DNA from: Methanoculleus sp. UBA303
GTDB lineage: Archaea; Halobacteriota; Methanomicrobia; Methanomicrobiales; Methanoculleaceae
Direction of reading: 5' to 3'
Length of the DNA stretch: 54,539 bases
NCBI GenBank assembly: GCA_002501655.1
Contig: DANY01000048.1
Location: 5,358 to 59,896 of the forward strand
Part shown: positions 8,022-19,052 of the stretch, piece after piece
Layout of the letters: each line of letters starts with the position of its first letter
Numbering within the stretch: the stretch's first letter is position 1
Program-made: the position numbers and the translations under genes
The notes under the pieces: generated by a model
Databases searched by the model: none
Told to the model about the DNA's origin: nothing
Seen by the model: only the letters and a program-made list of their open reading frames with translations

Positions 8022-9836
8022 ATGAATAGTATGAACATATTCCGAAATATCTCTTGGTTATGTGTACTTATCGCACTTGTCTTCATCACAGCACCAGTTT
8101 CAGCAATCTACGACTTCGAAGGCATCCCGCTCCGCGTAGCGGCCCAGGGCGAGGTGCAGGGAGACGTGCTCACCTTCGGGACCTACGGGCTCACCGCCCC
8201 CCCTATCGAATGCACATTCTCACTCCCGGCAAAACCAGTCTGGGCGCGGGTCTACACGGGCATCTGGGGCGGCACCGAGCGCTACACCGGGTGGGAGGAG
8301 ATCAGCGTCAACAACGGTGTCCCGGCCCGCCGGGATCTCTTCGGGAAAGACGACCGGAATGAGGAGACCTACGTCTCAGGGTACGGCGTCTACTGGGTCG
8401 CACACGACTGCACCGACCAGCTCCGGGGTGGCAAGAACACCATCAAACTGACGACCAGCAGGGGACAGCCCGAGAGCAGGATCGACGGGCGCTCCTACGG
8501 CATCTTCGTTGTGGCCGTCGTCGAGGACGCCGGCAAACCGGTCACCCGGTACTGGATCGCCGAAGGAAACGAGAACCTCCACGGCGAGGGGTGGGCCGGC
8601 ACAAACCCCACGCGCCACGACACGTGCGAGATAACCTTTGAGAAGGCACCTCTAGCAGAGAACGCCGCCGCCGACCTGACCGTGGTCCTCCTTGCCTCGA
8701 CAAAGGGGCAGCCGGATTATGTTCTCTTCAACGGCGAAGACCTGGGCGTCCCGGTGACCGACCTCTCGCTCTATCCCGAAGGTGCGCGGGACATCGGGAA
8801 CGAGTGCATCGGCGACGCGAACGGCGGTGCCGGGGTCGAGGCCCGCTACGTCGACGTCGAGACGTTCGATCTCGGCCGCCTCCTGAAAGATACTAACCAC
8901 GTTGTCTTCGAGCGGGGAAGAGACCTCGACGGCGACGGTGAGATCAGCACCACCGGGTCAAAGCCCGAGGGTGAGGACTACATCCACCCCTGCTCCGTCA
9001 TCCTCACCGTGCGACGGCCCGGCGCCTCGCCCGCGCCCGACTTCTCTGTCGACGCGCCTGTGGCGACGGGAGCCTACGCCGGCGAAGAAGCAACCATTCA
9101 GGCGACGGTGAGGAACCACGGCGCACGGCCCGACGGGAAGATCGCGGTGGTCTTCTCGGTCGACGGAAGAGCCGTCAGGACGGTCCAGGTCGAACCGGCA
9201 AGGTCCGGGGTCCAGCAGGTCGAGACCGGCGTCACTCTCGCCGAGGGGCGGCACACAATCTCGGTCCGGGTCGATGCCACCGGCGACGCTGATCCGGTGG
9301 ACAACGAGGCGTCGGTAGAGTTGACGGTCGGCACGATCCCCGACCTCTCCGTCGCCATCGGGGCACCGGTCAGGGCCGGGGCTGAGGCGCATGCCGCATC
9401 GCCGCAACAGTCGCCAGCCCCGCTCGTTGCCCTGGTTGCAGGGCTCTCTCTCGCCGCGCTCCTTGCCGCGATGCGCCCGCCCGGCGGGAAGATAGCGATC
9501 GCTCTGGTCGCGGGCGCGGTCATCGTCGCCGCATGCCCGCTGGTGGCGCCGCCGGCGGCCGCCGCAGGGTTTTCCGACTACACCATCCCGATCACGGTCA
9601 GGAACGGCGGGGGGAGCGACGTCGGCGCCTTCGACCTTGCCATCTACCTTGACGGCGATAAGGCGGCGGTAAAGCACGTCGACGGGATCGGCGCCGGGGC
9701 AACGGTCACGATCGACGTCCCGCTCTACACGACGCCCGGGAAGCACCGGCTCAGGGTGGTCGCGGACGAGAAGGGCGCGATCAAAGACTCAAACCGGGCA
9801 AACAACGCGGCGGAGGGCGAGTATGTCTTCCCGTAG
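8022..9836 (+). CDS. secreted DUF3344 protein with CARDB-like domains and internal hydrophobic stretch
   Basis: The 604-residue protein begins with a signal peptide (residues about 7-30). A DUF3344-type domain covers about 32-330, with WARVYTGIWGG and the block PVTRYWIAEGNENLHGEGWA. A CARDB-like adhesion domain follows at about 342-440 (ATVRNHGARPDGKIAVVFSV; DATGDADPVDNEASVELTVG). Residues about 465-520 are hydrophobic in two runs (LVALVAGLSLAALLAAM and IAIALVAGAVIVAACPLVAP), then comes a second CARDB-like domain ending [23 protein letters not shown]3344 proteins are large, poorly characterised surface proteins of methanogens. Membrane runs between two extracellular-type domains are odd: the protein may form a hairpin in the membrane. 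It is first in an operon with a second DUF3344 gene and a MacB-type transporter, overlapping the next gene by 14 bases. Confidence 0.82.
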   Translation: MNSMNIFRNISWLCVLIALVFITAPVSAIYDFEGIPLRVAAQGEVQGDVLTFGTYGLTAPPIECTFSLPAKPVWARVYTGIWGGTERYTGWEEISVNNGVPARRDLFGKDDRNEETYVSGYGVYWVAHDCTDQLRGGKNTIKLTTSRGQPESRIDGRSYGIFVVAVVEDAGKPVTRYWIAEGNENLHGEGWAGTNPTRHDTCEITFEKAPLAENAAADLTVVLLASTKGQPDYVLFNGEDLGVPVTDLSLYPEGARDIGNECIGDANGGAGVEARYVDVETFDLGRLLKDTNHVVFERGRDLDGDGEISTTGSKPEGEDYIHPCSVILTVRRPGASPAPDFSVDAPVATGAYAGEEATIQATVRNHGARPDGKIAVVFSVDGRAVRTVQVEPARSGVQQVETGVTLAEGRHTISVRVDATGDADPVDNEASVELTVGTIPDLSVAIGAPVRAGAEAHAASPQQSPAPLVALVAGLSLAALLAAMRPPGGKIAIALVAGAVIVAACPLVAPPAAAAGFSDYTIPITVRNGGGSDVGAFDLAIYLDGDKAAVKHVDGIGAGATVTIDVPLYTTPGKHRLRVVADEKGAIKDSNRANNAAEGEYVFP

Positions 9837-10800
9837 GACTGTTGCTGCCGGGCTGATCATCGTCCTCGGACTTCTTCTGGCAGTGCCCGCGGCAGCCACC
9901 TATGCCGGGGATAAACCGCTCTCGACCGTGTTTCACGACGAGTTCCGGGGGGGGTACGTCTATACGGTTGGGAACAGCACCTATAGCGGCGCGCTCAACC
10001 CCGGGGACCGGTATGCGGTCTCGTTCGACCTCGACATCCCGGAGGATGCAACCATCCGGCACCAGCGCCTCTACGTCTACTGGGCCTGGAGCAAACTCGA
10101 CCAGCAGGCGATCTACCCGGCGCTCTCGCTCGTCCGTACGGATACGAGTGAGCACCTCACGGAGACCGCCCGTTACGCGGACTCCAAGGGGTTCGTCAGC
10201 AAGAACGACTTCTTCTCTGGTATGGACGCCTTTACGACGACGGATCTCGCCCGGGGGAAGAACTCCTTTACCGTCATCCTCGAGAACAACGCCACCGACA
10301 ACCGAACCTTTGTCGTCCAGGGGATCGGGCTGCTCGCTGTCTACGAGAGCCCGGGATCGCCGGAGGCGATCGCCTGGGTGAGCGAGGGGGCCGACCTCAT
10401 CTACAGCAGTTACGGGATCACCCCTGCCATGGCGTCAAGCAGGATCGATTTTCCCGGGACGATCAGCCGGTCCGGTCTTGCGTCTGCCGAGCTCTTCCTC
10501 GTCGCCCCTTCGGGCGGCTATACCCGGGAGAACATCCCCGTGATCAACCGGCTCTTCTTCAACCGCGAAGGGACGAGCAGCATGCCCTCGTTCTTTGAAG
10601 CGATCCTCTCGGCGATATTCCCGGGATCGAACGGGAAGGAGTGGGTGAACGTCTTTGACTCCGACGAGACGAAACAGGTCGGGATCGACCGGCGGGACGT
10701 ACTGCCCTATCTGCGGTCCGATAAGAATTTTGCGCAGGTCCAGGACGAGAAAGACTACCTTGTCCTGTCGAACGCCGTTCTCTGGGCCGAACGGAGGTAA
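9823..10800 (+). CDS. secreted DUF3344 protein, single module
   Basis: The 325-residue protein has a signal peptide ([20 protein letters not shown]) and one DUF3344-type module ([49 protein letters not shown]). It ends without a membrane anchor or sorting signal. Its start lies 14 bases inside the upstream surface-protein gene. Its stop falls 4 bases before the ABC ATPase ATG, so its last codons carry the ATPase gene's ribosome-binding site (GGAGG). It is probably an exported partner of the 604-residue protein. The function of DUF3344 is not known; interaction with the MacB-like transporter is inferred from gene order. Confidence 0.8.
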   Translation: MSSRRTVAAGLIIVLGLLLAVPAAATYAGDKPLSTVFHDEFRGGYVYTVGNSTYSGALNPGDRYAVSFDLDIPEDATIRHQRLYVYWAWSKLDQQAIYPALSLVRTDTSEHLTETARYADSKGFVSKNDFFSGMDAFTTTDLARGKNSFTVILENNATDNRTFVVQGIGLLAVYESPGSPEAIAWVSEGADLIYSSYGITPAMASSRIDFPGTISRSGLASAELFLVAPSGGYTRENIPVINRLFFNREGTSSMPSFFEAILSAIFPGSNGKEWVNVFDSDETKQVGIDRRDVLPYLRSDKNFAQVQDEKDYLVLSNAVLWAERR

Positions 10801-10804
10801 GAAG

Positions 10805-11466
<662 letters not shown>

Positions 11467-11470
<4 letters not shown>

Positions 11471-12690
11471 TCGTCGGAAGGCTGATCGATTATCTGATGG
11501 CCGCGGCCCACCAGGTCGCGCGGAAACGGATGCGTGTCTTCCTCACCGCCCTCGGCATCGCTATCGGGGTTGCGGCGGTCGTCGGGACCGTCTCCCTGGG
11601 CGAAGGCATCCGCTACCAGGCGGTGGAGGCGATCAAGGAGCAGTCCGACCTCACGCTCATCGAGGCGACCGCTGATATCCGCGGCGGCGCGATCCAGCTC
11701 ATCACACCGGCAAAGATCGGCGAACTCGATGCCATCCCCCATGTCGCGGCATCCTCGGCGGTGGTCAGGGAGGCCTACGCCACAAAACGGCAGACCTACC
11801 TTGAGGTCGTGGGCGTCGATCCCGGCGGGATCGGGGACGCGATCAGGCCGAAGTACCTGAAAGGAGAATCCCTCGCTCCCGGCTCCCGGCAGGCGGTGCT
11901 CGGGCACGACGTCGCCGAGACGCTCCAGCGCTACGAGGGTGTCCGGCTCGGCGATACTGTCCCGATCCTGATCCGGCGCTACGACGAGGACGGCATGCCG
12001 GTCGACGAAGAGGTGGGTTTCACCCTTGTCGGCGTACTCCAGGAGCGGGACGACGCGTTCGACCAGGTGATGCTGATCGACCGCGGGGTCGCGCAGGAGT
12101 TGCGCGGCGGCGAAGCGGCGTTCGACGGCGTCCTGATCAGGGTCGATCACCCCGACGCGGTCTTTGGTGTGGTGGACGGCATCAAGGGGCTCGGCCTCAC
12201 CGCACGGGGCGCGTTCCAGCAGATCGAGTCGGTGAACCGATTGATGGACGTTGTCGTCCTCATCCTGGCGTTCTTTGCCGGGGTCGCCCTGATCGTGGGG
12301 GCGCTGATGATCGTCAACACGATGGTTACGTCGGTCTTCGAGCGGACGCGGGAGATCGGGATCACCATGGCCATCGGGGCCTCCCCTGCCGACGTCGTCT
12401 ACCTCGTCCTTGCCGAGTGCCTCTACATCGGGTTGATCGGGGGTGTGATCGGCGATCTCCTGGGCGTCGCGTTCTCGGGCGCGATCAACACCTTCGGCAA
12501 GCCGTTCATCGTCGCCCAGCTCGGCGACACGTTCTCCACGTTCGCAGACGCCGAGATTACCCTGATCACGCCCGGGCTCCTCGTGCTCGGGATGGCGATC
12601 GCGATCGCCCTTTCCCTGGTATCGGGCCTCTATCCGGCGTTGAAAGCATCTCATCTCAACCCGGTGACGGCGATACGGACGGGGGTGTGA
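11467..12690 (+). CDS. ABC transporter permease, MacB/FtsX family
   Basis: The 407-residue protein has the MacB/FtsX layout: one N-terminal membrane helix after KRMRVFLTALGIAIGV, a large extracytoplasmic (MacB_PCD-like) domain at about 45-255, then three C-terminal helices with the FtsX motif VFERTREIGITMAIGA. It starts at a GTG overlapping the ATPase stop (GTGA). A functional dimer with the upstream ATPase is expected. Archaeal MacB-like transporters are mostly uncharacterised; in bacteria relatives move lipoproteins, peptides or toxins. The tight fit within a surface-protein operon makes an export or assembly role attractive. Confidence 0.92.
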
Positions 12691-12694
12691 AAGT

Positions 12695-15600
12695 ATGAGA
12701 AGAAGATCAGTAACTTCAGGAATTATCCTCTCTCTTGCCCTGTTGCTGGCCCTCGTGCCTGCACCTGCGGCGGCTGACCAGTATGTGGGCGGCATCCCGC
12801 TTGAGACAGTGGAAAGCGGCGTCGTCTCCGGCGGGCTGTGGCATGACTCGTTCGTGGGGGTCGGGCAGGAGCATGAGGTCACGAAGACCTACTCACTTCC
12901 TTCCTACTCGAAGATCAAGTGGGCGCGCCTCTACGTCGCTGTCTACTGCGGCCACATGCAGAACAACTACGAGCACCGGGCGACCGTGAAGTTCAATGGC
13001 GGGTCGGGGATGCAGACGCTCGGCGTGGAGGAACTCCGGAAGTCGTACTCCTTCCCGGCTAATGGCGGGGACGGGCCGGTCTGGGTGAATGACCACTGCA
13101 ACCGGGTGACGAGCGACTACTGGATGTGGTACGACGTGACCAACCGTATCACCGGCAGGAATGCGGTCACCCAGGTGAAGACGGAGCAGCCGGAAGGTTA
13201 TACGGGGACCTTTGACGGGCGAATCAAACTCGTCACGCTTGTCGTCGCCTACGACGACGGCGACGGCGACGAAGTATACTACTGGGCGAACCAGGGGCAT
13301 GATGTCCACTCCTACTACACCGAGGAGGACCTCGGCGCGACCTACATGGGCGAGACGCTCTTCTCGACCGAGGACCTCCCTGAAGACGACGAGCGCGAGT
13401 TTGCGGCCGAGTTCTCGGCCATCTACATAGCAAGCCAGGTCGGCGAGTTCTCGTTCAACACCGAACCGCTCGATGCCAATGAGCCGCAGGGCGCCTACTC
13501 GGGGTACCAGACATGGGACGTTTCGGATCTCCTGGAACCCGGGACGACGAGTACCCTCACCTACACCCGGGACCTCAGCGTCACCGGGAGCGGCGGAGGG
13601 TTCCTGGGTGCATTCTTCAAGATCCCGCTTGCTCTTCTCTCGGTCCGCTATCCCGAGGAGGAGGTCGGGTCGATCCAGGTGACCTCGGCGCCCGCCGGCG
13701 CGGCGGTCTTCCTCGACGACGAGGTGACCCAGTGGACGACGAACACCACGATCCCCGGCGTCTCAGCCGGGGACCACTCGGTCCGGGTCGAGCTGGATCG
13801 TTATCGGATACCTGACGACCGGTGGGTCACGGTGACCAGAGGCGCGAACGCCACGGTCCACTTCGATCTCGAACCGATAACGGGCAGCATCGAGGTGACG
13901 AGCGAGCCGCCCGGGGCCTGGGTCTACCTCAACGGGGTGAACAGGTCGGTCGTAACCCCGGCGACGCTGGAGAACCTGGTCATCGGCGACTACACGGTCG
14001 AGGTGAGGGCGGAGGGCTACGAAGACTACCGGACGGTTACGGTCAACGACGGCGAGACCACCTCCGTTAACTTCGACCTCACGACGTCCGGGGGTGGGTC
14101 CGGCGGTTCCGACGGCGGAGGGATCCCCGACTACGGCTACACCGGGAAGAACCTGGACGTAGCCGTCTCAGGAACCGTCCACGGGAACCTGACCTACTAC
14201 GAGTTCAGCAGTTACACCGGGCTCATCCACGCCGGTGAGGGCAAGGAGTTTACGATCAACGTCCCTGCCCCCGCAAACGGCACGATCGGGTATGCGCGGC
14301 TTTACATCTACACTACCTGGGGGCACGACGAGAAGAGGAAGGAGGGCACCCCGGTCAGAATCAACCTGAAAGTCGATGGAGCCGAGATCAAAGCCGACAA
14401 TGTCTATAACGACCGGAAGAACGAGGGGATCTATAACTATCTCCTCGAGACCCACGCGTTCAACGTCACCGGCATCAAGGGCGGCGTCGCCGGAGAGCAC
14501 ATCGTGACGGTGACAAACGACGGGAGGAAGGACGACGTCTTTGCGGCCTACGGCGTCGGCCTCCTGGTCGTCACCGAAGATCCTGCCGAACCGGAGATGA
14601 CCTACTGGATCGCGGAGGGATCGGATACGCTCTATGCCAACCCGGACTTCGGCACGACGTCTGAAGACTGTATCACGACAGCGATCTTCAACGAGTCTAT
14701 CGACCTCTCCGGAGCCGGTGAGGCGCGTCTCATCCTGGTAACCACAGCAGGTTCGGGGATGGACGACGACGAGCACCGGATCTTCTTCAACAGCGGTGAG
14801 TGGTTCAACCTGCTCACTGCCGGCTCTTCAGCGATCAGCGTGGCCGACCTGGACGCGAGACCATACCTCCGGCAGTCAGGGAACGAGGCGGGGATCCAGA
14901 GCCTCATCACCACGACGAAGGGGGATTATATGGAGAACCGCGCCGTCATCCTCGTCGTCAGGAAGGGCATCCCGCCGGCGGGCTACGAGGCGAACGCTAC
15001 GCCCACGGCGAGCACTCCCGGGACGCCGACGACATCGTCCTCCGGCGATACTGGATCGCGGTTCGCCCTGAACGTCACGGGTGGTCGGATCGATGCTGCA
15101 CGCATCATCGCCGACGGCGGGGCTGTCCAGCTGTATATCCCTGAGGGAGCAGTGATCACCGACGGTGCCGGGAGCCCGATCTCGGCGCTGACGCTGCAAC
15201 GGCTCAGGCCCGACGACGCGGGGGATACCGAGCCGGCCTACGCGATCGGCAGCGAGGATATGATCAGCGACCTGCCGTTGACGCTGACCATCTCCGTGCG
15301 CGATACGGGAGGCGTGATCGCCCGGTACGGCCGCTCTTCGGGCACCTGGCAGCCGCTAAAAACCACGGCCGACACGGCGGAAGGCAGTGTCTCGGCAAAG
15401 ATCTGGCAGGGGGGCGTCTATGCGGTCCGGTATGGCGAGGCCGACGGAGACGCCGCGGCCGGAGGACCACTTGACTGGGTCTTTGATGCCATTCTTGGGT
15501 TCTTCGGGTTGTTCGGCTTCACCCTCGCCGAGGAGGAGCCGGGACCGGCGGCGGCGGAGCCCGCGCCTGATCCCGGATTGGCCCGGGCCGAGCCCGCACC

Positions 15601-16759
15601 CACGGCGCCGGCGGCGCCGGCCGTCGATATCACCACGATGTGGTTCGGCCTCTCGGTGCTCTCCGACCCCCCGGGTGCGCTCATCGACCTCGACGGGGAG
15701 TACACCGGCAGGACGACACCGGCCGCCTTCACGGGACTCTCCGGCGGCAACCATACCGTCCGGGTGCGCATGGACGGCGCCGAGCCGGCGGAACGGACAA
15801 TCCTGCTCGACCACGACGATGAGGTCGTTGTCGAGATTCCGGGTCTCGCTTCCCCGGGCCCGCTCCGGACCTGGGAGCAGAACCACTACGGCGGCGTCTA
15901 CGTCGACTCGTTCCCGGAGGGAGCGGAGATCCTCGTCGACGGCCGCAAGGTGAACCGGAAGACTCCCGACATCGTCTACGGGCTCAAGGAGGGGCTGCAC
16001 ACCATCAAGGTGAAGAAAGAGACGGTCACGTTCAGCTCCGATAAAGAGCGGATCTGGATCGAGAAAAACGCCATAGCCCGGGTGACGTTCACCAGCGGCA
16101 ACGCGGAGTTGGTGCGCTCGATCACGTTTGAGTCGGAGGACTACGCGCAGAAACCCTTCTCGATCAACGGCAGGTACCTGGGCGACCGGTTCCCGAAGAA
16201 GGTCGAGGTCAGTGGGATCGGGGGGTCGTATATCACCGTCTACGACGGCGAGAGTTACTGGAGTTACAGGTTACCCGTCGCCGTCGAGTCGAACGACACC
16301 GTGAGCGCCGTCTTCTCGGATGCACCCTGCAGTCTCCTCGTGACGTCGGTGCCGGCAGGGGCAACGATATCGGTCGACGGGTTCCAGACCGGGTTTGCCA
16401 CGCCGTATGTCGTTACCAACATATCGGAAGGAAAACACCTGGTCTCGATCTCAAAGCCGGGGTATATCCCGGCGGAACGGGAGGTTCTGCTGACGGACCA
16501 CGGCAAGGACGCCACGGTGAAGTTCACTCTCGACCCCTATACCTGGGGATCGCTTGAGGTCTCAAGCACCCCGGCGGGCGCCAAGATTTACCTCTTCGGC
16601 CGGGATACGGGAGAACAGACGCCCCACACCTTCCACTACCTTGATATCGGCAGTTATCCGGTGAAGGTAGTAGGAAAGAGCGGGTCGAAGACGATCGAAG
16701 ACGTCATAGTCTCGCCACATGTGACCACCGAATGCCATGCCGACCTCTCAGGGGACTGA
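12695..16759 (+). CDS. large secreted surface protein: two DUF3344 modules and about six PEGA domains
   Basis: The 1354-residue protein starts 4 bases after the permease stop. In order: signal peptide (about 1-28); DUF3344 module 1 (about 29-322, with WVNDHCNRVTSDYWMWYDVT); two PEGA domains (about 326-465, VTSAPAGAAVFLDDE and VTSEPPGAWVYLNG); a Gly/Ser linker; DUF3344 module 2 (about 482-765, TYWIAEGSDTLYANPD); a Thr/Ser/Pro linker; a beta domain (about 788-910); a hydrophobic patch WVFDAILGFFGLFGFTLA near 925-945; an Ala/Pro linker; and further PEGA-like repeats to the end (VTSVPAGATISVDG, SSTPAGAKIYLFG). PEGA domains are common in archaeal surface proteins. There is no C-terminal sorting signal, so anchoring may use the internal hydrophobic patch or a partner. 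It is the last gene of the transporter operon; a T6 run follows at about 16778. Confidence 0.85.
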   Translation: MRRRSVTSGIILSLALLLALVPAPAAADQYVGGIPLETVESGVVSGGLWHDSFVGVGQEHEVTKTYSLPSYSKIKWARLYVAVYCGHMQNNYEHRATVKFNGGSGMQTLGVEELRKSYSFPANGGDGPVWVNDHCNRVTSDYWMWYDVTNRITGRNAVTQVKTEQPEGYTGTFDGRIKLVTLVVAYDDGDGDEVYYWANQGHDVHSYYTEEDLGATYMGETLFSTEDLPEDDEREFAAEFSAIYIASQVGEFSFNTEPLDANEPQGAYSGYQTWDVSDLLEPGTTSTLTYTRDLSVTGSGGGFLGAFFKIPLALLSVRYPEEEVGSIQVTSAPAGAAVFLDDEVTQWTTNTTIPGVSAGDHSVRVELDRYRIPDDRWVTVTRGANATVHFDLEPITGSIEVTSEPPGAWVYLNGVNRSVVTPATLENLVIGDYTVEVRAEGYEDYRTVTVNDGETTSVNFDLTTSGGGSGGSDGGGIPDYGYTGKNLDVAVSGTVHGNLTYYEFSSYTGLIHAGEGKEFTINVPAPANGTIGYARLYIYTTWGHDEKRKEGTPVRINLKVDGAEIKADNVYNDRKNEGIYNYLLETHAFNVTGIKGGVAGEHIVTVTNDGRKDDVFAAYGVGLLVVTEDPAEPEMTYWIAEGSDTLYANPDFGTTSEDCITTAIFNESIDLSGAGEARLILVTTAGSGMDDDEHRIFFNSGEWFNLLTAGSSAISVADLDARPYLRQSGNEAGIQSLITTTKGDYMENRAVILVVRKGIPPAGYEANATPTASTPGTPTTSSSGDTGSRFALNVTGGRIDAARIIADGGAVQLYIPEGAVITDGAGSPISALTLQRLRPDDAGDTEPAYAIGSEDMISDLPLTLTISVRDTGGVIARYGRSSGTWQPLKTTADTAEGSVSAKIWQGGVYAVRYGEADGDAAAGGPLDWVFDAILGFFGLFGFTLAEEEPGPAAAEPAPDPGLARAEPAPTAPAAPAVDITTMWFGLSVLSDPPGALIDLDGEYTGRTTPAAFTGLSGGNHTVRVRMDGAEPAERTILLDHDDEVVVEIPGLASPGPLRTWEQNHYGGVYVDSFPEGAEILVDGRKVNRKTPDIVYGLKEGLHTIKVKKETVTFSSDKERIWIEKNAIARVTFTSGNAELVRSITFESEDYAQKPFSINGRYLGDRFPKKVEVSGIGGSYITVYDGESYWSYRLPVAVESNDTVSAVFSDAPCSLLVTSVPAGATISVDGFQTGFATPYVVTNISEGKHLVSISKPGYIPAEREVLLTDHGKDATVKFTLDPYTWGSLEVSSTPAGAKIYLFGRDTGEQTPHTFHYLDIGSYPVKVVGKSGSKTIEDVIVSPHVTTECHADLSGD

Positions 16760-17589
16760 AAAACCCCGGTATCCACTTTTTTGCCGGAATAGAACGCAGG
16801 GGATATGACCTCTGATGGGAGGAATTCTACAGAGCCGCGTGCACCGAAACCCTATCCTAAGACCGTTTCAGCCGCACGCGAGAATCCTCCGAATATTCGT
16901 CGTCTTTCCCGGCGCGCCGACAGGTTCTCCGGGGCCAGGCCGTTCCGACAGGATGATTTACCCTGATTACCAACCTGATATTCGGCCCTGCCATTCCTCC
17001 GTTCACTTCCAGGTTGGATGCAGGGCCAACCCCTGGTTCCAGAAGACCGGATATTTTCTCACTGTTCTCGTGCGGAACTTGCTGCGCATCGATTCCAAAA
17101 ATTTCGGGCTCACGCCTCTCTGCAGTTGTATAAAGCAGGAATACAAACGCCGGCAGCAGAGGTTCGCCTGCAGGGGCCCCGTTGAGCGGGTCCAGGCATT
17201 CAGTGTAGCTGCACCGGAAACGGAATCACGGAAGCGAGAGTTCCGGTCCCAACCGCAGAATGCTCCTGATCATCTCCACGAACCCTGCCGGATAACCCCA
17301 TCCAGGAGGTTCGGACGCGGCTTCTCCGCACGAGGTCGTCCTGAAACTCCCCTGCCATGAAGGAGCGCCGCCCCCCCGGTGGGTATACCCGGGTGTGCCT
17401 GGAGGGGACCGAGGCGCGTCCGGGAGAGACACGAAGATGCTATCAGAACACGCAACCCTTACCTGACTGCCGTGTTTCGAACAGTACCAGGACTGATCCC
17501 GATGCCGGCTGAGATAGAGAGGAGAAACTTACGTATGGCTTGCTCCTGCCTGTAGCAGCACGGGCGTAGCAGCCCGACGGGTATTATAG
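16760..17589. other. long intergenic region, no supported gene
   Basis: Apart from a T-rich stretch just after the upstream stop (about 16778-16783) I see nothing convincing. A 181-codon plus-strand frame (16815-17360) has no recognisable domain, no good ribosome-binding site and unnatural composition, so I do not call it. Confidence 0.4.
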
Positions 17590-17640
17590 AAACAATTTAT
17601 TTTAGCACCTAGTGTTAAATGAAAAGATTTTTGTTATACT
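17590..17640 (+). promoter_or_regulatory. A/T-rich promoter region of the 17.7 kb DUF3344 gene
   Basis: Two A/T-rich boxes, CAATTTATTTTAG near 17592 and GATTTTTGTTATAC near 17623, stand out. Either could be a TATA box; the first implies a leader of roughly 85 bases. GGAAGTGA lies a few bases ahead of the ATG. Confidence 0.45.
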
Positions 17641-17706
17641 GAGATCATCCACTGCTTACCGGGAGGCAGGACACTCCCGGAACTACAAACAACCTGGAAG
17701 TGAACA

Positions 17707-18657
17707 ATGAAGACAGACATACAGCGCATGCTGGCATGCATGCTGGTACTGACGGTGGTGTGCGCATTTACACCACCGGTGTCGGCGGATCCGTACCTGG
17801 GCGGAGACCCTCTCGTCACCGGGAACGGGACGAGCGGCACGGTCTCCGGCGGCCTCTGGTTCGACGCGTACCCCGGGTTCGACTACGCACATACGGCCCC
17901 GATCGTGAAAAACTTCACCCTCCCGTGCAGTTCCGGGAACGTCGCCTGGGCACGGCTCTATGTAGATACCTACATAGGGAACATGCAAGCGAATTACCCC
18001 CTGAACACGACCGTGGAGTTCGACGGCGGGTCGGGATACGAGACACTTGGTACCGAGATCGTGAACACAACCTACACCTTCCCGCGGGGCAGCGGTGAGG
18101 ACGGGACAATCTGGATCAACGACCACTGCAACCGGGTGACGAGCGACTGCCTGATGTGGTATGACGTGACCGCTGACATCAACTCATCAAGTGTTTCGGC
18201 ACGGGTGCAGACTCACAAGCCGGATGGCACCCAGCCGTTCGACGGCCGGGTGAAGATGATCACGCTGGTAGTGGCATATAACGACGGAGATTTTGACCAG
18301 ATCCACTACTGGGTGAACCAGGGCCACGACACCGACTCCTACGTTGCCGATGATGAAGGATACTCCTACATTGGAGAGACTGACTTCAGCACATCGGGGA
18401 TCACGGCTGTCGATGCGAACCTCACGGCCATCTACCTGGCGAGTTACAACGGGAACTACGCCTTTAACGGCAACGCCCTGCCCTGGAGCAACCCGCAGCA
18501 GGGATCGTACTTAGGATACCAGAGTTGGAATGTCACCGACTACATCACCGGCGGAGACAGTACGATGACGTTTGACCGGAACTCCACCGACTCCGGCTCG
18601 TACAGCGGCTACTTCAAGATCCCCCTCGCCCTGCTGACAGTGGAGGAGGAGGAGTGA
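17707..18657 (+). CDS. secreted DUF3344 protein, single module
   Basis: The 316-residue protein has a signal peptide (MLACMLVLTVVCAFTPPVSA, residues about 8-27) and one DUF3344 module. The module closely matches module 1 of the 1354-residue protein and the second module of the 1915-residue protein: all share a block of the form NDHxNRxxSDxxxWYDVT, here NDHCNRVTSDCLMWYDVT, and end in a similar KIPLALL stretch. It lacks an anchor. It has its own promoter and is followed by a hairpin/T-run terminator, so it is a stand-alone unit. Its biochemical role is unknown; it is secreted and probably cell-surface associated. Confidence 0.82.
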   Translation: MKTDIQRMLACMLVLTVVCAFTPPVSADPYLGGDPLVTGNGTSGTVSGGLWFDAYPGFDYAHTAPIVKNFTLPCSSGNVAWARLYVDTYIGNMQANYPLNTTVEFDGGSGYETLGTEIVNTTYTFPRGSGEDGTIWINDHCNRVTSDCLMWYDVTADINSSSVSARVQTHKPDGTQPFDGRVKMITLVVAYNDGDFDQIHYWVNQGHDTDSYVADDEGYSYIGETDFSTSGITAVDANLTAIYLASYNGNYAFNGNALPWSNPQQGSYLGYQSWNVTDYITGGDSTMTFDRNSTDSGSYSGYFKIPLALLTVEEEE

Positions 18658-18727
18658 GCGCGCACCTCCGCGACGACGATGTCGTGACAGAACACCTGTT
18701 CCGGATTGAGGCAAAAGACGCGAAATC

Positions 18728-18767
18728 GGCGGTCGACCCGGAAGGCTGACCGCCACACCCTTTTTTT
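18728..18767 (+). terminator. hairpin plus T-run terminator
   Basis: Perfect 7-base arms GGCGGTC (18728-18734) and GACCGCC (18748-18754) are followed by seven T (18761-18767), 70-110 bases after the DUF3344 stop. Confidence 0.6.
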
Positions 18768-18924
18768 CGGCCGCGCAGAGGACCGGCGGACTGCCGGCTC
18801 TCACACCCCCGGCGGGATCTGACCATAGGCCGGACGGTTCGCCTTTGCGTGGCACGAATATCAAAAATACGTACCTAAATTAATACATTTTTTATTAAAG
18901 TGATGATCCAGTATGAACGATCTC

Positions 18925-18945
18925 AATTTATATATTACTAAATAC
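18925..18945 (+). promoter_or_regulatory. TATA box of the 1915-residue surface-protein gene
   Basis: CAATTTATATATTACTAAAT is a strong archaeal TATA-like element about 110-125 bases before the ATG at 19053. That implies a leader of roughly 90 bases, which contains a GC-rich inverted sequence (CCCTCTCCGATCGCCGGGGAGGG) that could fold. An additional A/T-rich run lies at 18875-18900. Confidence 0.5.
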
Positions 18946-19052
18946 TATCTTCCGATCGTCCAATTTGACTATCGGCGCCCTCTCCGATCGCCGGGGAGGG
19001 GCGCCAGTGCTGCCGGGCGAGATGAAACGATGAAGAAGGAGCTTGATAGAAA

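Noticed and set aside
16815..17360. 181-codon plus-strand open frame in the long gap
   Set aside because: No ribosome-binding site, no domain, and rival frames on both strands.
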